From JBCCEJ01 sp039030335 (lineage in GTDB: Bacteria; Pseudomonadota; Gammaproteobacteria; HK1): a stretch of 29,704 nucleotides of DNA. Where the stretch lies: positions 1-29,704 of the forward strand of contig JBCCEJ010000072.1 of assembly GCA_039030335.1 (NCBI GenBank), read 5' to 3'. The position numbers were made by a program, and so were the translations under genes. Of the stretch, positions 8,079 to 15,418 are shown one piece after another. The notes beneath the pieces are model-generated. The model had not been told where the DNA came from, ran no database searches, and saw only the letters and a list, made by a program, of their open reading frames with translations. The number at the start of each line of letters is the position of its first letter. Positions within the stretch are counted from its first letter, which is position 1.

Positions 8079-8627
8079 GTGTCTGACTACCTATTCGATG
8101 AGCGGGGCTGGCTGAAGGAAGTGCGGTCCGTGCCTTCGCCCAACTGCGATGAGCGCCCTCAGCCTGGCGCCGATCTGCTCGTCATTCACGCCATCAGCCT
8201 GCCAGCCGGTATCTACGAGGGCGACGACGTGGAGGCGCTGTTCACGAACACGCTTTGTACCGCGCGAAGCCCAGACTACGCTGACCTCGCGAACCTGCGC
8301 GTCTCCGCGCATTTCTTTGTTCGCCGCGATGGGTCGTTGACGCAGTTCGTCAGTGTGGATGAGCGCGCCTGGCACGCGGGAATCTCGCAGTTCGATGGCC
8401 GCACGGGATGCAACGATTTCTCGGTCGGCATCGAGTTGGAAGGGGTGGACCATGCTCCTTTCAAAGACGCCCAGTACGCAGTCCTCGAGCCTCTGGTACG
8501 GGCCCTTCTCACCCGATTCCCATCGATCACCGTGCAGCGTATCGCCGCACACAGCGATATCGCACCAGGGCGCAAGCGCGACCCTGGCCCGTGCTTCGAC
8601 TGGTCGAGGTTACTCGGGCATCTGTAG
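8079..8627 (+). CDS. ampD: 1,6-anhydro-N-acetylmuramyl-L-alanine amidase AmpD
   Basis: This cytoplasmic zinc amidase removes the peptide from 1,6-anhydro-muropeptides during peptidoglycan recycling; loss of AmpD derepresses AmpC in bacteria that carry ampR-ampC. The 182-residue product matches the usual length. Expected active-site residues can be placed by family pattern: zinc ligands His37 (LLVIHAISLP), His158 (AAHSDIAPGRK) and Asp168 (KRDPGP), with Glu119 (GIELEG) and Lys166. RVSAHFFVRRDG and RAWHAGISQFDGR are also typical. No signal peptide is visible, which fits AmpD rather than periplasmic AmiD-type amidases. It lies 25 bases after fcl, so it seems cotranscribed with the GDP-fucose genes, an unusual place for ampD. 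It could be a chance neighbour. Confidence 0.95.
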   Translation: MSDYLFDERGWLKEVRSVPSPNCDERPQPGADLLVIHAISLPAGIYEGDDVEALFTNTLCTARSPDYADLANLRVSAHFFVRRDGSLTQFVSVDERAWHAGISQFDGRTGCNDFSVGIELEGVDHAPFKDAQYAVLEPLVRALLTRFPSITVQRIAAHSDIAPGRKRDPGPCFDWSRLLGHL

Positions 8628-8863
8628 CGTCGAGGCGAAGCGAATGGCGCGCCCCCGCGCTGGTATGCGGCGGGCTGACGGTGGCCGGTATGCGAGCTGC
8701 GGCGGGGCCCTTATACTGCGCCGGCAGGAACGCGCTTCGCCATGGTCAGGTGCGTGGCACGGTTCACAGTTTTTCCCCGCTGGCCGAACTATGCTCGGTC
8801 GACGACGCTTCCGGCGGTTTGTGCCGGGCGTCCGGCTCTGAATGCCGAGGTCTGTCACGTCTG
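8628..8863. other. Intergenic region before the FecR-like gene
   Basis: This 236-base gap contains a TATACT (8711-8716) that resembles a -10 element but has no matching -35. TTCACA at 8763-8768 is 21 bases from TATGCT at 8790-8795, which is too far for a standard sigma-70 promoter. I see no terminator or known RNA. A separate promoter for the FecR-like gene is plausible but not shown. Confidence 0.25.
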
Positions 8864-9913
8864 ATGGCGCGCGCACGCAACATCGCGAATAGCTTACTGG
8901 TGACGCTACTTTGCGCCGCTGGCCCCATGGCTTTTGCAGCCTGGGTTGCCCGGCCGCCGGTGGTCGCCAGTCCGAATCTGCTGCCCGTGGTGGGGGCGCC
9001 CGCGCTGCTGGAAGTATCGCCGGCGGCGCCGGTGTTGACCCAACGCGGCGAGCTGGCACCTGCCTCTGGATTGAGCATTGCTCAGGCCACCGTCACGCCG
9101 CGTTCGATCGCTACGCTTTACACGAGCGGGCGCGTCAACGTGCAGGATTCAAGTGGGGAGCGACGCAGCGTGGAAAGCGGCGGATACGCTTACCTCGGAG
9201 GGGAGTTCGTAGTCGTGCCTTCTGGCGGACTCGGCGTGCTGCGTGCCGGTGGCATGTCGATCTTCCTGTGTGGAGGCGTCCGGGCGTCGCTGGCGCAACA
9301 GAACGGCAGGCCGGTACTGGAACTGCGTAGCGGTGCGGTCCGCGCGGTCTCCAGCGGACCGGGGATTACGGTCAAGGCAGGTGATGCGACGGTGACGTCC
9401 GAGGCGGGTGACGGCGGCGTAGCGAGTTTCGAAGTCAGTGCGAAGCCAGGACGGCTCGTCGTGTTGCAGCTCGGCGGCGACACGCTTGCTTCAACTGGGG
9501 GCGGCGACGGCGCCGAGGTCAAATCCGCGGTGAATCAGATCATCGACGGAGCGGTTCGTGAGCTGGACTGGCCGGCCAGTCTGCCGACGCCTTCTGAGTG
9601 GCGCGGTAGCCCTCCGCCCGAGGTACTGCTGACCGGTGGCGACTATCTTTGCCGGTCCGAAGAGCTCGCTTCTATCGCCCGGACAGGGCGCGCCAGTGAG
9701 GCCATAGACGTCTCGCCCATTCAGGTAATTAATCTGGGGGCTCCACCGGGGCCGGCTGGCGCTTCTCCGGGCCAGCCAGATGCATCAAACGGCTTCGATC
9801 CGAACGCGCTTCCCCCGCCAGCAGCCGGCCCCGATTCGGCTGTGATCGTCGTTGCTGCGCCCGCCGCGCCCGTTTCGGGTACCGGGGGAGGTGCGGTGGC
9901 GACCCCCGAATAG
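8864..9913 (+). CDS. FecR-like secreted or membrane-anchored protein
   Basis: The product has 349 residues. A hydrophobic segment at about 8-27 acts as signal peptide or anchor. Residues roughly 80-200 look like a FecR-type beta domain: alternating short strands with 'LELRSGAVRAVSSGPGITVKAG' character near 153-173, resembling the carbohydrate/peptidoglycan-associated FecR domain in polysaccharide loci. The C-terminal 60 residues are low-complexity Pro/Gly/Ala and probably disordered. I chose the ATG at 8864 because it puts the hydrophobic segment at the N-terminus; a CGAGG lies 13 bases upstream, which is far, so the start is uncertain. No sigma factor gene is adjacent, so it is not a classical FecI/FecR pair. 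It lies directly before the beta-barrel and export genes and may help assemble or tether the export apparatus; that role is inference. Confidence 0.6.
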   Translation: MARARNIANSLLVTLLCAAGPMAFAAWVARPPVVASPNLLPVVGAPALLEVSPAAPVLTQRGELAPASGLSIAQATVTPRSIATLYTSGRVNVQDSSGERRSVESGGYAYLGGEFVVVPSGGLGVLRAGGMSIFLCGGVRASLAQQNGRPVLELRSGAVRAVSSGPGITVKAGDATVTSEAGDGGVASFEVSAKPGRLVVLQLGGDTLASTGGGDGAEVKSAVNQIIDGAVRELDWPASLPTPSEWRGSPPPEVLLTGGDYLCRSEELASIARTGRASEAIDVSPIQVINLGAPPGPAGASPGQPDASNGFDPNALPPPAAGPDSAVIVVAAPAAPVSGTGGGAVATPE

Positions 9914-9996
9914 AGGTCGCCGTCCAGGCCGCCCCGGCGCATCTCGCGATGTTGCGGTGCGGCAAAAGTGCTAAATGATAAGAAACCTTGTGAGCT

Positions 9997-10023
9997 TAGT
10001 CGGGCAACCTACTGCCCAGACTA
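9997..10023 (+). terminator. Hairpin, possible weak intrinsic terminator after the FecR-like gene
   Basis: The arms TAGTCGGGCA (9997-10006) and TGCCC-A-GACTA (10013-10023) pair as a 10-bp stem with one bulged A and a six-base loop. GGTTTTAG follows, so the T tract is short. It lies 84 bases past the FecR-like stop and just before a promoter-like sequence, which fits a boundary between transcription units. It might instead be a regulatory hairpin or operator. Confidence 0.45.
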
Positions 10024-10031
10024 GGTTTTAG

Positions 10032-10061
10032 TTCGGGTTCTAAGGCCCGTTGTGATATAAA
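10032..10061 (+). promoter_or_regulatory. Candidate extended -10 promoter for the export/polymerisation genes
   Basis: TGaTATAAA at 10053-10061 is an extended -10 element. The best -35 is poor (TTCGGG at 10032-10037, 18-base spacer), as is common for extended -10 promoters. The sequence from about 9960 to 10085 is clearly more AT-rich than the surrounding genes, with a run of six A at 10065-10070. Transcription would leave a leader of roughly 130 bases that includes a small inverted repeat, CCGAT/ATCGG, at 10108-10122. Confidence 0.42.
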
Positions 10062-10199
10062 CTGCAAAAAATATTAGTCATCTGATTCCGGCGCTGCGGT
10101 GGTGCACCCGATCGCGTATCGGAACCAGAAGGACGGGGAGGCTCACGCGGTGAGTGCCGGCCGGACACATGATGGGGACGCCCGTCGTTCGGAACGCAA

Positions 10200-11585
10200 T
10201 TGACCGGGTGTCGGCTGCTGGATTCCGTGAATTTTAGCAAGCGGCAACGGCACCCAGCCGGATTCCTCAGGAATGCGGGCGCTTACGCTCGTCTGGGAAT
10301 TGCACTGCTGTTGTTGGGGCCTGTGGCTGCGCAGGAGTCGGCACCGCCCGATGGGCAGGTTCCCGGTCGCAGCCTCGATCTGCGGTTCAGCGAAGAGATT
10401 TCGGGTCCACTAGTGCCTCTTCCCGAGTCGCTTCGGGACGTTGACCGCCGGGTCGACAGGCAAGAACAAACCTTGATTGCCCCCACTGGCGGCATAGCGT
10501 CGAGTAGCAATGGATTTACCGTCGATCTGGTTGGCGGGATGCGCGCTGATGACAACGTGCGCCGCCAGGAAGACGGGCCGGGGGACCTGTCCTTCGTCTT
10601 GCAACCTTCGCTCAAGTATCAGCATTCGTTCGGGGACCTGCGCGGCTCACTGAGTTACGAGGGCGGCTATGAGAGCTATACGGATCTCAACGCCGAAAAC
10701 GTCTTGAATCACTCTATAAAAGGTGATGCCGACTACCGCTTCAGCAAACGATTCAGATCAAATCTGAAGCTCGGATACGACGTTTCGTCGGAATCGCGCG
10801 ATGACCTGACCGGGCGGGATACGGGCAATGCCGCGCCTGATCAACTCGTTCGCCGCAGCGTGCGGCTGAAGAGTGTTTACGGGCGGCGTATCGCAAAAGC
10901 TGAGCTGCACGCAGAGGTCGGCCACAGTGCCAGTCGCTATCAGAACAATGCCCAACAGGGTCGCGATATCGACCAGTACGACGTCAATCTGCTCGCGTAC
11001 TACAACTTCACTGCGCGCTTCTCCACAGTCTTGGAACTGCGCCGGACCTATCTGGATTACCGCGGTGGCGCTGCACTGGACGGCACCAACACGACGCTTC
11101 TCGCCGGCCTGCGGTGGGATGCGACGGCCCGCACGTCGGGCGAATTCAAGGTCGGGCGGCAGCAGCGGCAGTTCTATGACAGCGCCGGGGGTCAGAACTC
11201 CATCGGTGAGAGTTGGGATGTCAATGTGCTGTGGGAGCCGCGATCGTTTTCCAAAGTGCGTCTGAACACCAGCCGCGAAGTTCAGGAAGCCGGCACAGCG
11301 GGCGTCGGCACGCTTGTCAATTCGAGCTATCGGGCGTCATGGACGCACGGATTGACTGAAGATCTGACGCTGACGGCCGAAGCGCAGTTTGACCGCACGC
11401 GCCTGGGAGGGCGGAAGGATGATCGTATGCGGCTCAGCTCAGCGCTCGCCTACAAGATTTCCGAGAATGTGCAGGTCTCCGCCGAATATGCAAGAACTGT
11501 GAGCGAGTCCACACAACTCGGTTCTGAATTTGAAAATAACGTAATTTTTCTGCAGTTTAGGGCGAAGTATTCTGATCTGAAATGA
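10200..11585 (+). CDS. Outer-membrane beta-barrel protein, BBP2_2-like, polysaccharide secretion
   Basis: The product has 461 residues from a TTG start. A basic N-terminus (KRQRH, then R) and a hydrophobic stretch at about 31-44 ending VAA-Q form a signal peptide. From about residue 95 to the end the sequence alternates polar and aromatic/hydrophobic residues in repeated 10-14 residue strands with charged turns (for example LSYEGGYESYTD, VDYRF-like and LLAYYNFTARFSTVLELRRTYLDY segments), typical of a large outer-membrane barrel such as Pfam BBP2_2. The last strand is NNVIFLQFRAKYSDLK. A GTG at 10227 would keep the whole signal peptide and is a credible alternative start; the ribosome-binding site is weak for both. 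It lies directly before the Wza-like gene, so I infer that it forms or contributes the outer-membrane pore for the polymer. Confidence 0.75.
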   Translation: MTGCRLLDSVNFSKRQRHPAGFLRNAGAYARLGIALLLLGPVAAQESAPPDGQVPGRSLDLRFSEEISGPLVPLPESLRDVDRRVDRQEQTLIAPTGGIASSSNGFTVDLVGGMRADDNVRRQEDGPGDLSFVLQPSLKYQHSFGDLRGSLSYEGGYESYTDLNAENVLNHSIKGDADYRFSKRFRSNLKLGYDVSSESRDDLTGRDTGNAAPDQLVRRSVRLKSVYGRRIAKAELHAEVGHSASRYQNNAQQGRDIDQYDVNLLAYYNFTARFSTVLELRRTYLDYRGGAALDGTNTTLLAGLRWDATARTSGEFKVGRQQRQFYDSAGGQNSIGESWDVNVLWEPRSFSKVRLNTSREVQEAGTAGVGTLVNSSYRASWTHGLTEDLTLTAEAQFDRTRLGGRKDDRMRLSSALAYKISENVQVSAEYARTVSESTQLGSEFENNVIFLQFRAKYSDLK

Positions 11586-11673
11586 CGTGAACGGCCGCGC
11601 AGGCGCGGCGAGGCTAAAACGGTGGCCGCCGACTGACGAGTTGTCGGCCGCGAATTCGGGCGGAGTGTCGAAC

Positions 11674-12246
11674 ATGAACCGAGGCCTCAAACGACAGTGC
11701 TGGGTGCAGATGATCGCCGGTCTCCTGGTGATTGCGTGCTCGCTCGTGCCGGGCACCGGGTCGGCCAGCGACGGAGAGGCTCGCGCGATCGCCATCATCG
11801 GCGTCGGCGATACGGTCAGCGTCAAGGTGTATGGCGAGCCGGACCTCGACGTCGCTGCGAGCAAGGTGACCCGGGAAGGGATCGTCGCGGTGCCTCTTAT
11901 CGGCGACATCAAGGTTCTGAATCGAAGCGCCGCCGACGTGCGCGCGGACATCTCGGCGCGATTCGCCGATGGCTACCTCAAGAATCCGAGTGTGCGCGTG
12001 TCGGTGGTACAGCTGCGTCTGTACTACATCAAGGGTGAGATCAAGCGTCCCGGCGGCTACCGTTACGTAGACGGACTGTCGATCGAAAAGGCCATTGCGC
12101 TCGCTGGAGGCTTTACCGAACGCGCGGCTGAAGACGACATCAGTGTATTTAGCGAGAAGACACCCGAGCGGGTGCGAACGCCGGTCTCGCTTCGTGCGAA
12201 GGTGAGTGCTGGAGATGTGATCACGATCGGGGAGAGTTTCTTCTGA
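11674..12246 (+). CDS. Short polysaccharide export (OPX, Wza-like) protein
   Basis: The 190-residue product has a Poly_export domain at about 40-115 (IGVGDTVSVKVYGEPDLD, then PLIGDIKVL) and one SLBB domain at about 116-162 (YYIKGEIKRPGGYRYVDGLSIEKAIALAGGF), ending GDVITIGESFF. The N-terminus is a signal sequence; Val19-Ile20-Ala21-Cys22 fits a lipobox, so it may be a lipoprotein, although later cleavage near GSAS is also possible. E. coli Wza is about 380 residues with further domains and a C-terminal helix that makes the outer-membrane pore; none of that is present here. The protein should therefore be periplasmic, bridging Wzc and the neighbouring beta-barrel. The ATG at 11674 has GGAG eight bases upstream; an upstream GTG at 11587 is less likely. 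Confidence 0.9.
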   Translation: MNRGLKRQCWVQMIAGLLVIACSLVPGTGSASDGEARAIAIIGVGDTVSVKVYGEPDLDVAASKVTREGIVAVPLIGDIKVLNRSAADVRADISARFADGYLKNPSVRVSVVQLRLYYIKGEIKRPGGYRYVDGLSIEKAIALAGGFTERAAEDDISVFSEKTPERVRTPVSLRAKVSAGDVITIGESFF

Positions 12247-12416
12247 TGAACGCCCACGCCCATGATGTGCTCGACGGCTTGCCCAGTTGCGAACGGCAGC
12301 GCATTCCCCTGGTGCGTGGGCGCTCGTGTAGAGTGCCCGAACCGGGGTGCGGGGACTCCCGCCATTCGCCGATGGCCTGCCGGCCAAGGCAGATGCCCGC
12401 AACCGAGCGTCCCTAG
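12246..12416 (+). CDS. Possible 56-residue ORF between the wza-like and wzc-like genes
   Basis: The ATG overlaps the stop of the export gene (TGATG) and has GGGGAGAG nine bases upstream. Its TAG stop lies inside the ribosome-binding site of the wzc-like gene. The predicted peptide is soluble, Arg/Pro-rich, with Cys at 15, 28, 35 and 45 and no membrane segment or known domain. The first 20 codons look like ordinary coding sequence; later ones include AGA and AGG and look less so. Within the same stretch are two small hairpins (12349-12362 and 12373-12386). It may be a coupled small gene, a remnant, or simply the space between the genes. Confidence 0.28.
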   Translation: MNAHAHDVLDGLPSCERQRIPLVRGRSCRVPEPGCGDSRHSPMACRPRQMPATERP

Positions 12417-12418
12417 GA
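12415..12418 (+). promoter_or_regulatory. Ribosome-binding site supporting the start of the wzc-like gene
   Basis: AGGA is six bases upstream of the ATG at 12425. The frame is open further upstream, but this is the only start there with a proper Shine-Dalgarno match. Confidence 0.6.
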
Positions 12419-12424
12419 TTTCAG

Positions 12425-14698
12425 ATGGCCGCCGTACCCGATCTGGACGCACGTCGTGAACAGTTTGCCCGGCAGCAGACCGATGCTGTAGAGCAGGGTT
12501 TGCAGCGTCTGGAGGACGACTCCGATACGCGCTCGGCAGCGGACTACTGGGAGAGTATCAAGCGATACAAATGGAGCGCGCTCGGCGTTGCTTTGTTGGT
12601 GGCTGGGATCGGCCTGATGAACGCATACTCCGCCCAGTCGGTATATCGGGCTGACGCGCGTCTGCTGGTCCAGATCAATCCCGCTTCGATGACCGGTCTG
12701 AATCGCTTCGACCCGCTGCCGTTGCGGTGGCTGTTCTTCGAGACGCAACAGGACATCATCTCGTCACGTGCGGTCGCGGCTAAAGTCGTTACACGTCTGG
12801 CCCTGGACCAGCCGGCACCGAAGGGTGATGCGCCGCCAAAGCCGCGGCATCCGTGGTTACAGCGAATCGACGAGTGGCGCGCGGCCATTCCGAGCTGGCG
12901 ACAGCTGGTGCCCGAAGAACTCCGTGAGCCGCCGCCAGCGCCGCCGAACCCGGCACAGCGCCGGGAGTCCGCCATCCAGAAAGTACGCAACGGCTTGATC
13001 GTCGAAGGCGGTCGTGACAGCGAGGTGATCCTGATCGGCTATCAGTCAGGTGACGCGCGGGAGGCGGCCCGCGTCGCTAACGGAGTCGCCGAGGCCTACA
13101 TAGAATTCGGGTTGAGCGCGAGGCGCTCCACCGTCAAGGAAACCGGAGACTGGCTGGGTGACCGCCTGGAGGAACTGCGTTCCAAGATGCAAGCCTCGGA
13201 GCAGGCGCTCCGCGAGTATCAGGCCGACGAAGGCTTGATCGATTCGGAACAGCGCGACACCGTGCTGCAGGTGCGTTTCAACACGCTTGCCCGTGAACAG
13301 ATCGAAGCGAACTCACGCCGCACCGAAGCGCAGGCGCGTTACGAACAGCTGCGGCGTGCCCGCGCCGCGCAAACCAAAGATGAGGCGTTGAACGTACTGA
13401 TGGGCTCGGCGGTGGTCAGTGAAGCTGCACGCGCCAAGGCCAGCGCGCAGCAGCGGGTCACCGCCCTCGCGGATCGCTACGGCGACAAGCATCCGAAGAT
13501 GATCGCTGCGCGGGCCGAGTTGAAGCGGGCCACCGACGCGTTGACCGCGCGCGTAGATAAAGGCATCGCGGCTGTGCGCAAGGAGTTCGAAATCGCGCAG
13601 GCGCGGGAGGCGAAGCTCACGAGGTTGCTCCACGAGCTTGAAACCGAGCAGCGTGCGATCAGCGCGAAGACCGCGCGCCTCGCGCAGTTGGAGCGCAACG
13701 TCGAGTCCAATCGCAAGCTCTACGAGACGTTTCTGGAGCGCTCGCGGGAGGCCGATATCGCCGACGGCAACCATCTTTCGAACGTCCGCATCGTCGATTA
13801 CGCGGCCGTACCACTATCGCCGTTCAAGCCCGATCGCAATCGCATTATCGTACTTTATGCGCTCGCCGGAGTCGTGCTGGGCCTGGTCCTCGCAATCGTG
13901 CGCGACCAGTTGGACAATACGTTCAAGTCGCGTGAGGACATCGAACGTCAGCTGGCACTTCCGGTGCTCGGGGTATTGCCGCGGGTGCGGGGCCGCCGCG
14001 CCAGGCAGGTGGAGCGGTTGCTGTTGGACGAGCCGATATCGCAGTTCGCGGAAGCCATCAACGACGTACGCACATCGGTGATGTTGAGCGATGTAGACCG
14101 CCCGCCGGCGGTCGTCATGGTGGCGTCGGCGACGGCCGGTGAAGGCAAGACGACGCTCGCGTGCAATCTTGCGTCCACGTATGCGTTGCGGGGTCGTACG
14201 CTGCTGCTGGAAACCGATCTTCGATGCGGTCGGCTCGGCGTGCAGATGCAGACGACCGACGGGCCCGGACTCACAGATTTTTGCGCCGGTGCCCAGACCC
14301 TTCAGGAAGTTGTGCGCGCGGTTCCGGGGCGCGAAAACCTATACGTTCTACCCGCGGGACAGTATCCACCTAATCCGCTCGAAGTGTTGTCTTCCAAACG
14401 GTTTGCTGATGCCATCGCGGTGTTTCGCGAGGAATTCGAATACGTTGTGATCGACAGTTCACCCGTACTGCCGGTCAGTGACAGCATCATCGTCGGACAT
14501 CTTGCCGACGCAGTGATCTTCGTCGTGCGCGCGAACCGCACCACGTTTCCGACATCGAAAGACGGCCTGAAGCGGCTGCTGTCCGCGCGCATCAAACCAA
14601 CCGGGGTCGTCTTGCAGCAGGCTGACTTCCGTAAGACCCGGAGGTACGCCTACGACTACGGGGCGTATTATCAGTACAACCGTCCGGCGGGACGCTGA
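12425..14698 (+). CDS. Wzc-like polysaccharide co-polymerase with tyrosine autokinase domain
   Basis: This inner-membrane protein (757 residues) controls polymer length and export in Wzy-dependent systems through cycles of tyrosine phosphorylation. A Wzz domain with transmembrane segments at about 51-68 and 474-492 encloses a large periplasmic part with long coiled coils (about 240-440) and a Pro-rich insertion (128-178). A PLSPFKPDR motif precedes the second membrane segment, as in the PCP family. The cytoplasmic BY-kinase has Walker A ATAGEGKTT (569-577), Walker A' LLLETDLR (593-600) and Walker B YVVIDSSPV (673-681). The C-terminal cluster has six tyrosines at 741-751. Two departures from consensus are visible: Walker A' has Glu in place of the first Asp, and the EX2RX2R oligomerisation motif reads EAINDVR. 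A cognate phosphatase (Wzb) is not in the window. Confidence 0.93.
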   Translation: MAAVPDLDARREQFARQQTDAVEQGLQRLEDDSDTRSAADYWESIKRYKWSALGVALLVAGIGLMNAYSAQSVYRADARLLVQINPASMTGLNRFDPLPLRWLFFETQQDIISSRAVAAKVVTRLALDQPAPKGDAPPKPRHPWLQRIDEWRAAIPSWRQLVPEELREPPPAPPNPAQRRESAIQKVRNGLIVEGGRDSEVILIGYQSGDAREAARVANGVAEAYIEFGLSARRSTVKETGDWLGDRLEELRSKMQASEQALREYQADEGLIDSEQRDTVLQVRFNTLAREQIEANSRRTEAQARYEQLRRARAAQTKDEALNVLMGSAVVSEAARAKASAQQRVTALADRYGDKHPKMIAARAELKRATDALTARVDKGIAAVRKEFEIAQAREAKLTRLLHELETEQRAISAKTARLAQLERNVESNRKLYETFLERSREADIADGNHLSNVRIVDYAAVPLSPFKPDRNRIIVLYALAGVVLGLVLAIVRDQLDNTFKSREDIERQLALPVLGVLPRVRGRRARQVERLLLDEPISQFAEAINDVRTSVMLSDVDRPPAVVMVASATAGEGKTTLACNLASTYALRGRTLLLETDLRCGRLGVQMQTTDGPGLTDFCAGAQTLQEVVRAVPGRENLYVLPAGQYPPNPLEVLSSKRFADAIAVFREEFEYVVIDSSPVLPVSDSIIVGHLADAVIFVVRANRTTFPTSKDGLKRLLSARIKPTGVVLQQADFRKTRRYAYDYGAYYQYNRPAGR

Positions 14699-14707
14699 GC
14701 CCGTCGC

Positions 14708-15418
14708 ATGATGCGCGATGCCCAGGGTTGGGCGAGATCACTGAGGCGGTGGCTGCATGCCTGTGGTGCGGCAATTGCGTTCTCTGCAGGCCTGTTCGCG
14801 GTGAGTATCGGGGTTGCCGATCTGCTCGCGACCGATGCACGACAGTTTCTCGACGACGCGGCGCACGCCAATCGAGGTGTTACACACGCCAGGTGGCAGC
14901 AGGCTGTAGACGGGCTGCGCCGGGCACGGCATCTGAACCCCTGGAATGCGGACTACACGGCCGATATGGCGAGGCTCTACATCTGGCAGAGCTGGCAGCA
15001 GGTCGAGCGGCCGGGAGCTGCCGAGGCCTACACGCGGGCGGCGGCGCATCTGTATCGCGAAACGCTCGCACGCCGGCCGTCCTGGGGTTACGCCTGGGCC
15101 GAACTTGCTGACACCGTTGCAACGACCGACGGCATTTCTGCTGAGGTGGAAACCGCGGTTCGATTGAGCGGCCGGCTGGCACCTTACGAACAACAGGCAC
15201 TCCGGCGGGTGCTCTGGGTTGCGTTGCCATCCTGGCCGGCGCTGGACGCCGACATGCGCGACGAAGTGCGGACGCTCGTGCGCAATGCGCTCCGGCTGAA
15301 CTCAGAATCGGCATGGCTGACCCGGTTGGCGGCGCGTTTCGACTGGCAGCAGGAATTGACCCGCCTGCGCCAGCAACACGATATCGGCGCGCCGTCAGAC
15401 CGCGAGACCGCGTTCTGA
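14708..15418 (+). CDS. Membrane-anchored TPR-like polysaccharide biosynthesis protein
   Basis: The 236-residue product has a cytoplasmic basic N-terminus, one transmembrane segment at about 18-40, and a periplasmic alpha-helical part. Residues about 58-140 contain TPR-like helical pairs (AVDGLRRARHLNPWNADYTADMARLY, then AHLYRETLARRPSWGYAWAELAD). It resembles small TPR partners of polymerases, such as VpsP-type proteins in exopolysaccharide loci; this is a resemblance from memory. It begins nine bases after the wzc-like gene, and its TGA overlaps the ATG of the following polymerase gene (TGATG), which argues for a joint role with that polymerase. The exact function is not predictable. Confidence 0.68.
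   Translation: MMRDAQGWARSLRRWLHACGAAIAFSAGLFAVSIGVADLLATDARQFLDDAAHANRGVTHARWQQAVDGLRRARHLNPWNADYTADMARLYIWQSWQQVERPGAAEAYTRAAAHLYRETLARRPSWGYAWAELADTVATTDGISAEVETAVRLSGRLAPYEQQALRRVLWVALPSWPALDADMRDEVRTLVRNALRLNSESAWLTRLAARFDWQQELTRLRQQHDIGAPSDRETAF

Noticed and set aside
9960..10200. A cyclic-di-GMP riboswitch in the leader of the export operon
   Set aside because: The conserved sequence blocks of the known c-di-GMP riboswitch class are not visible; only simple hairpins are seen.
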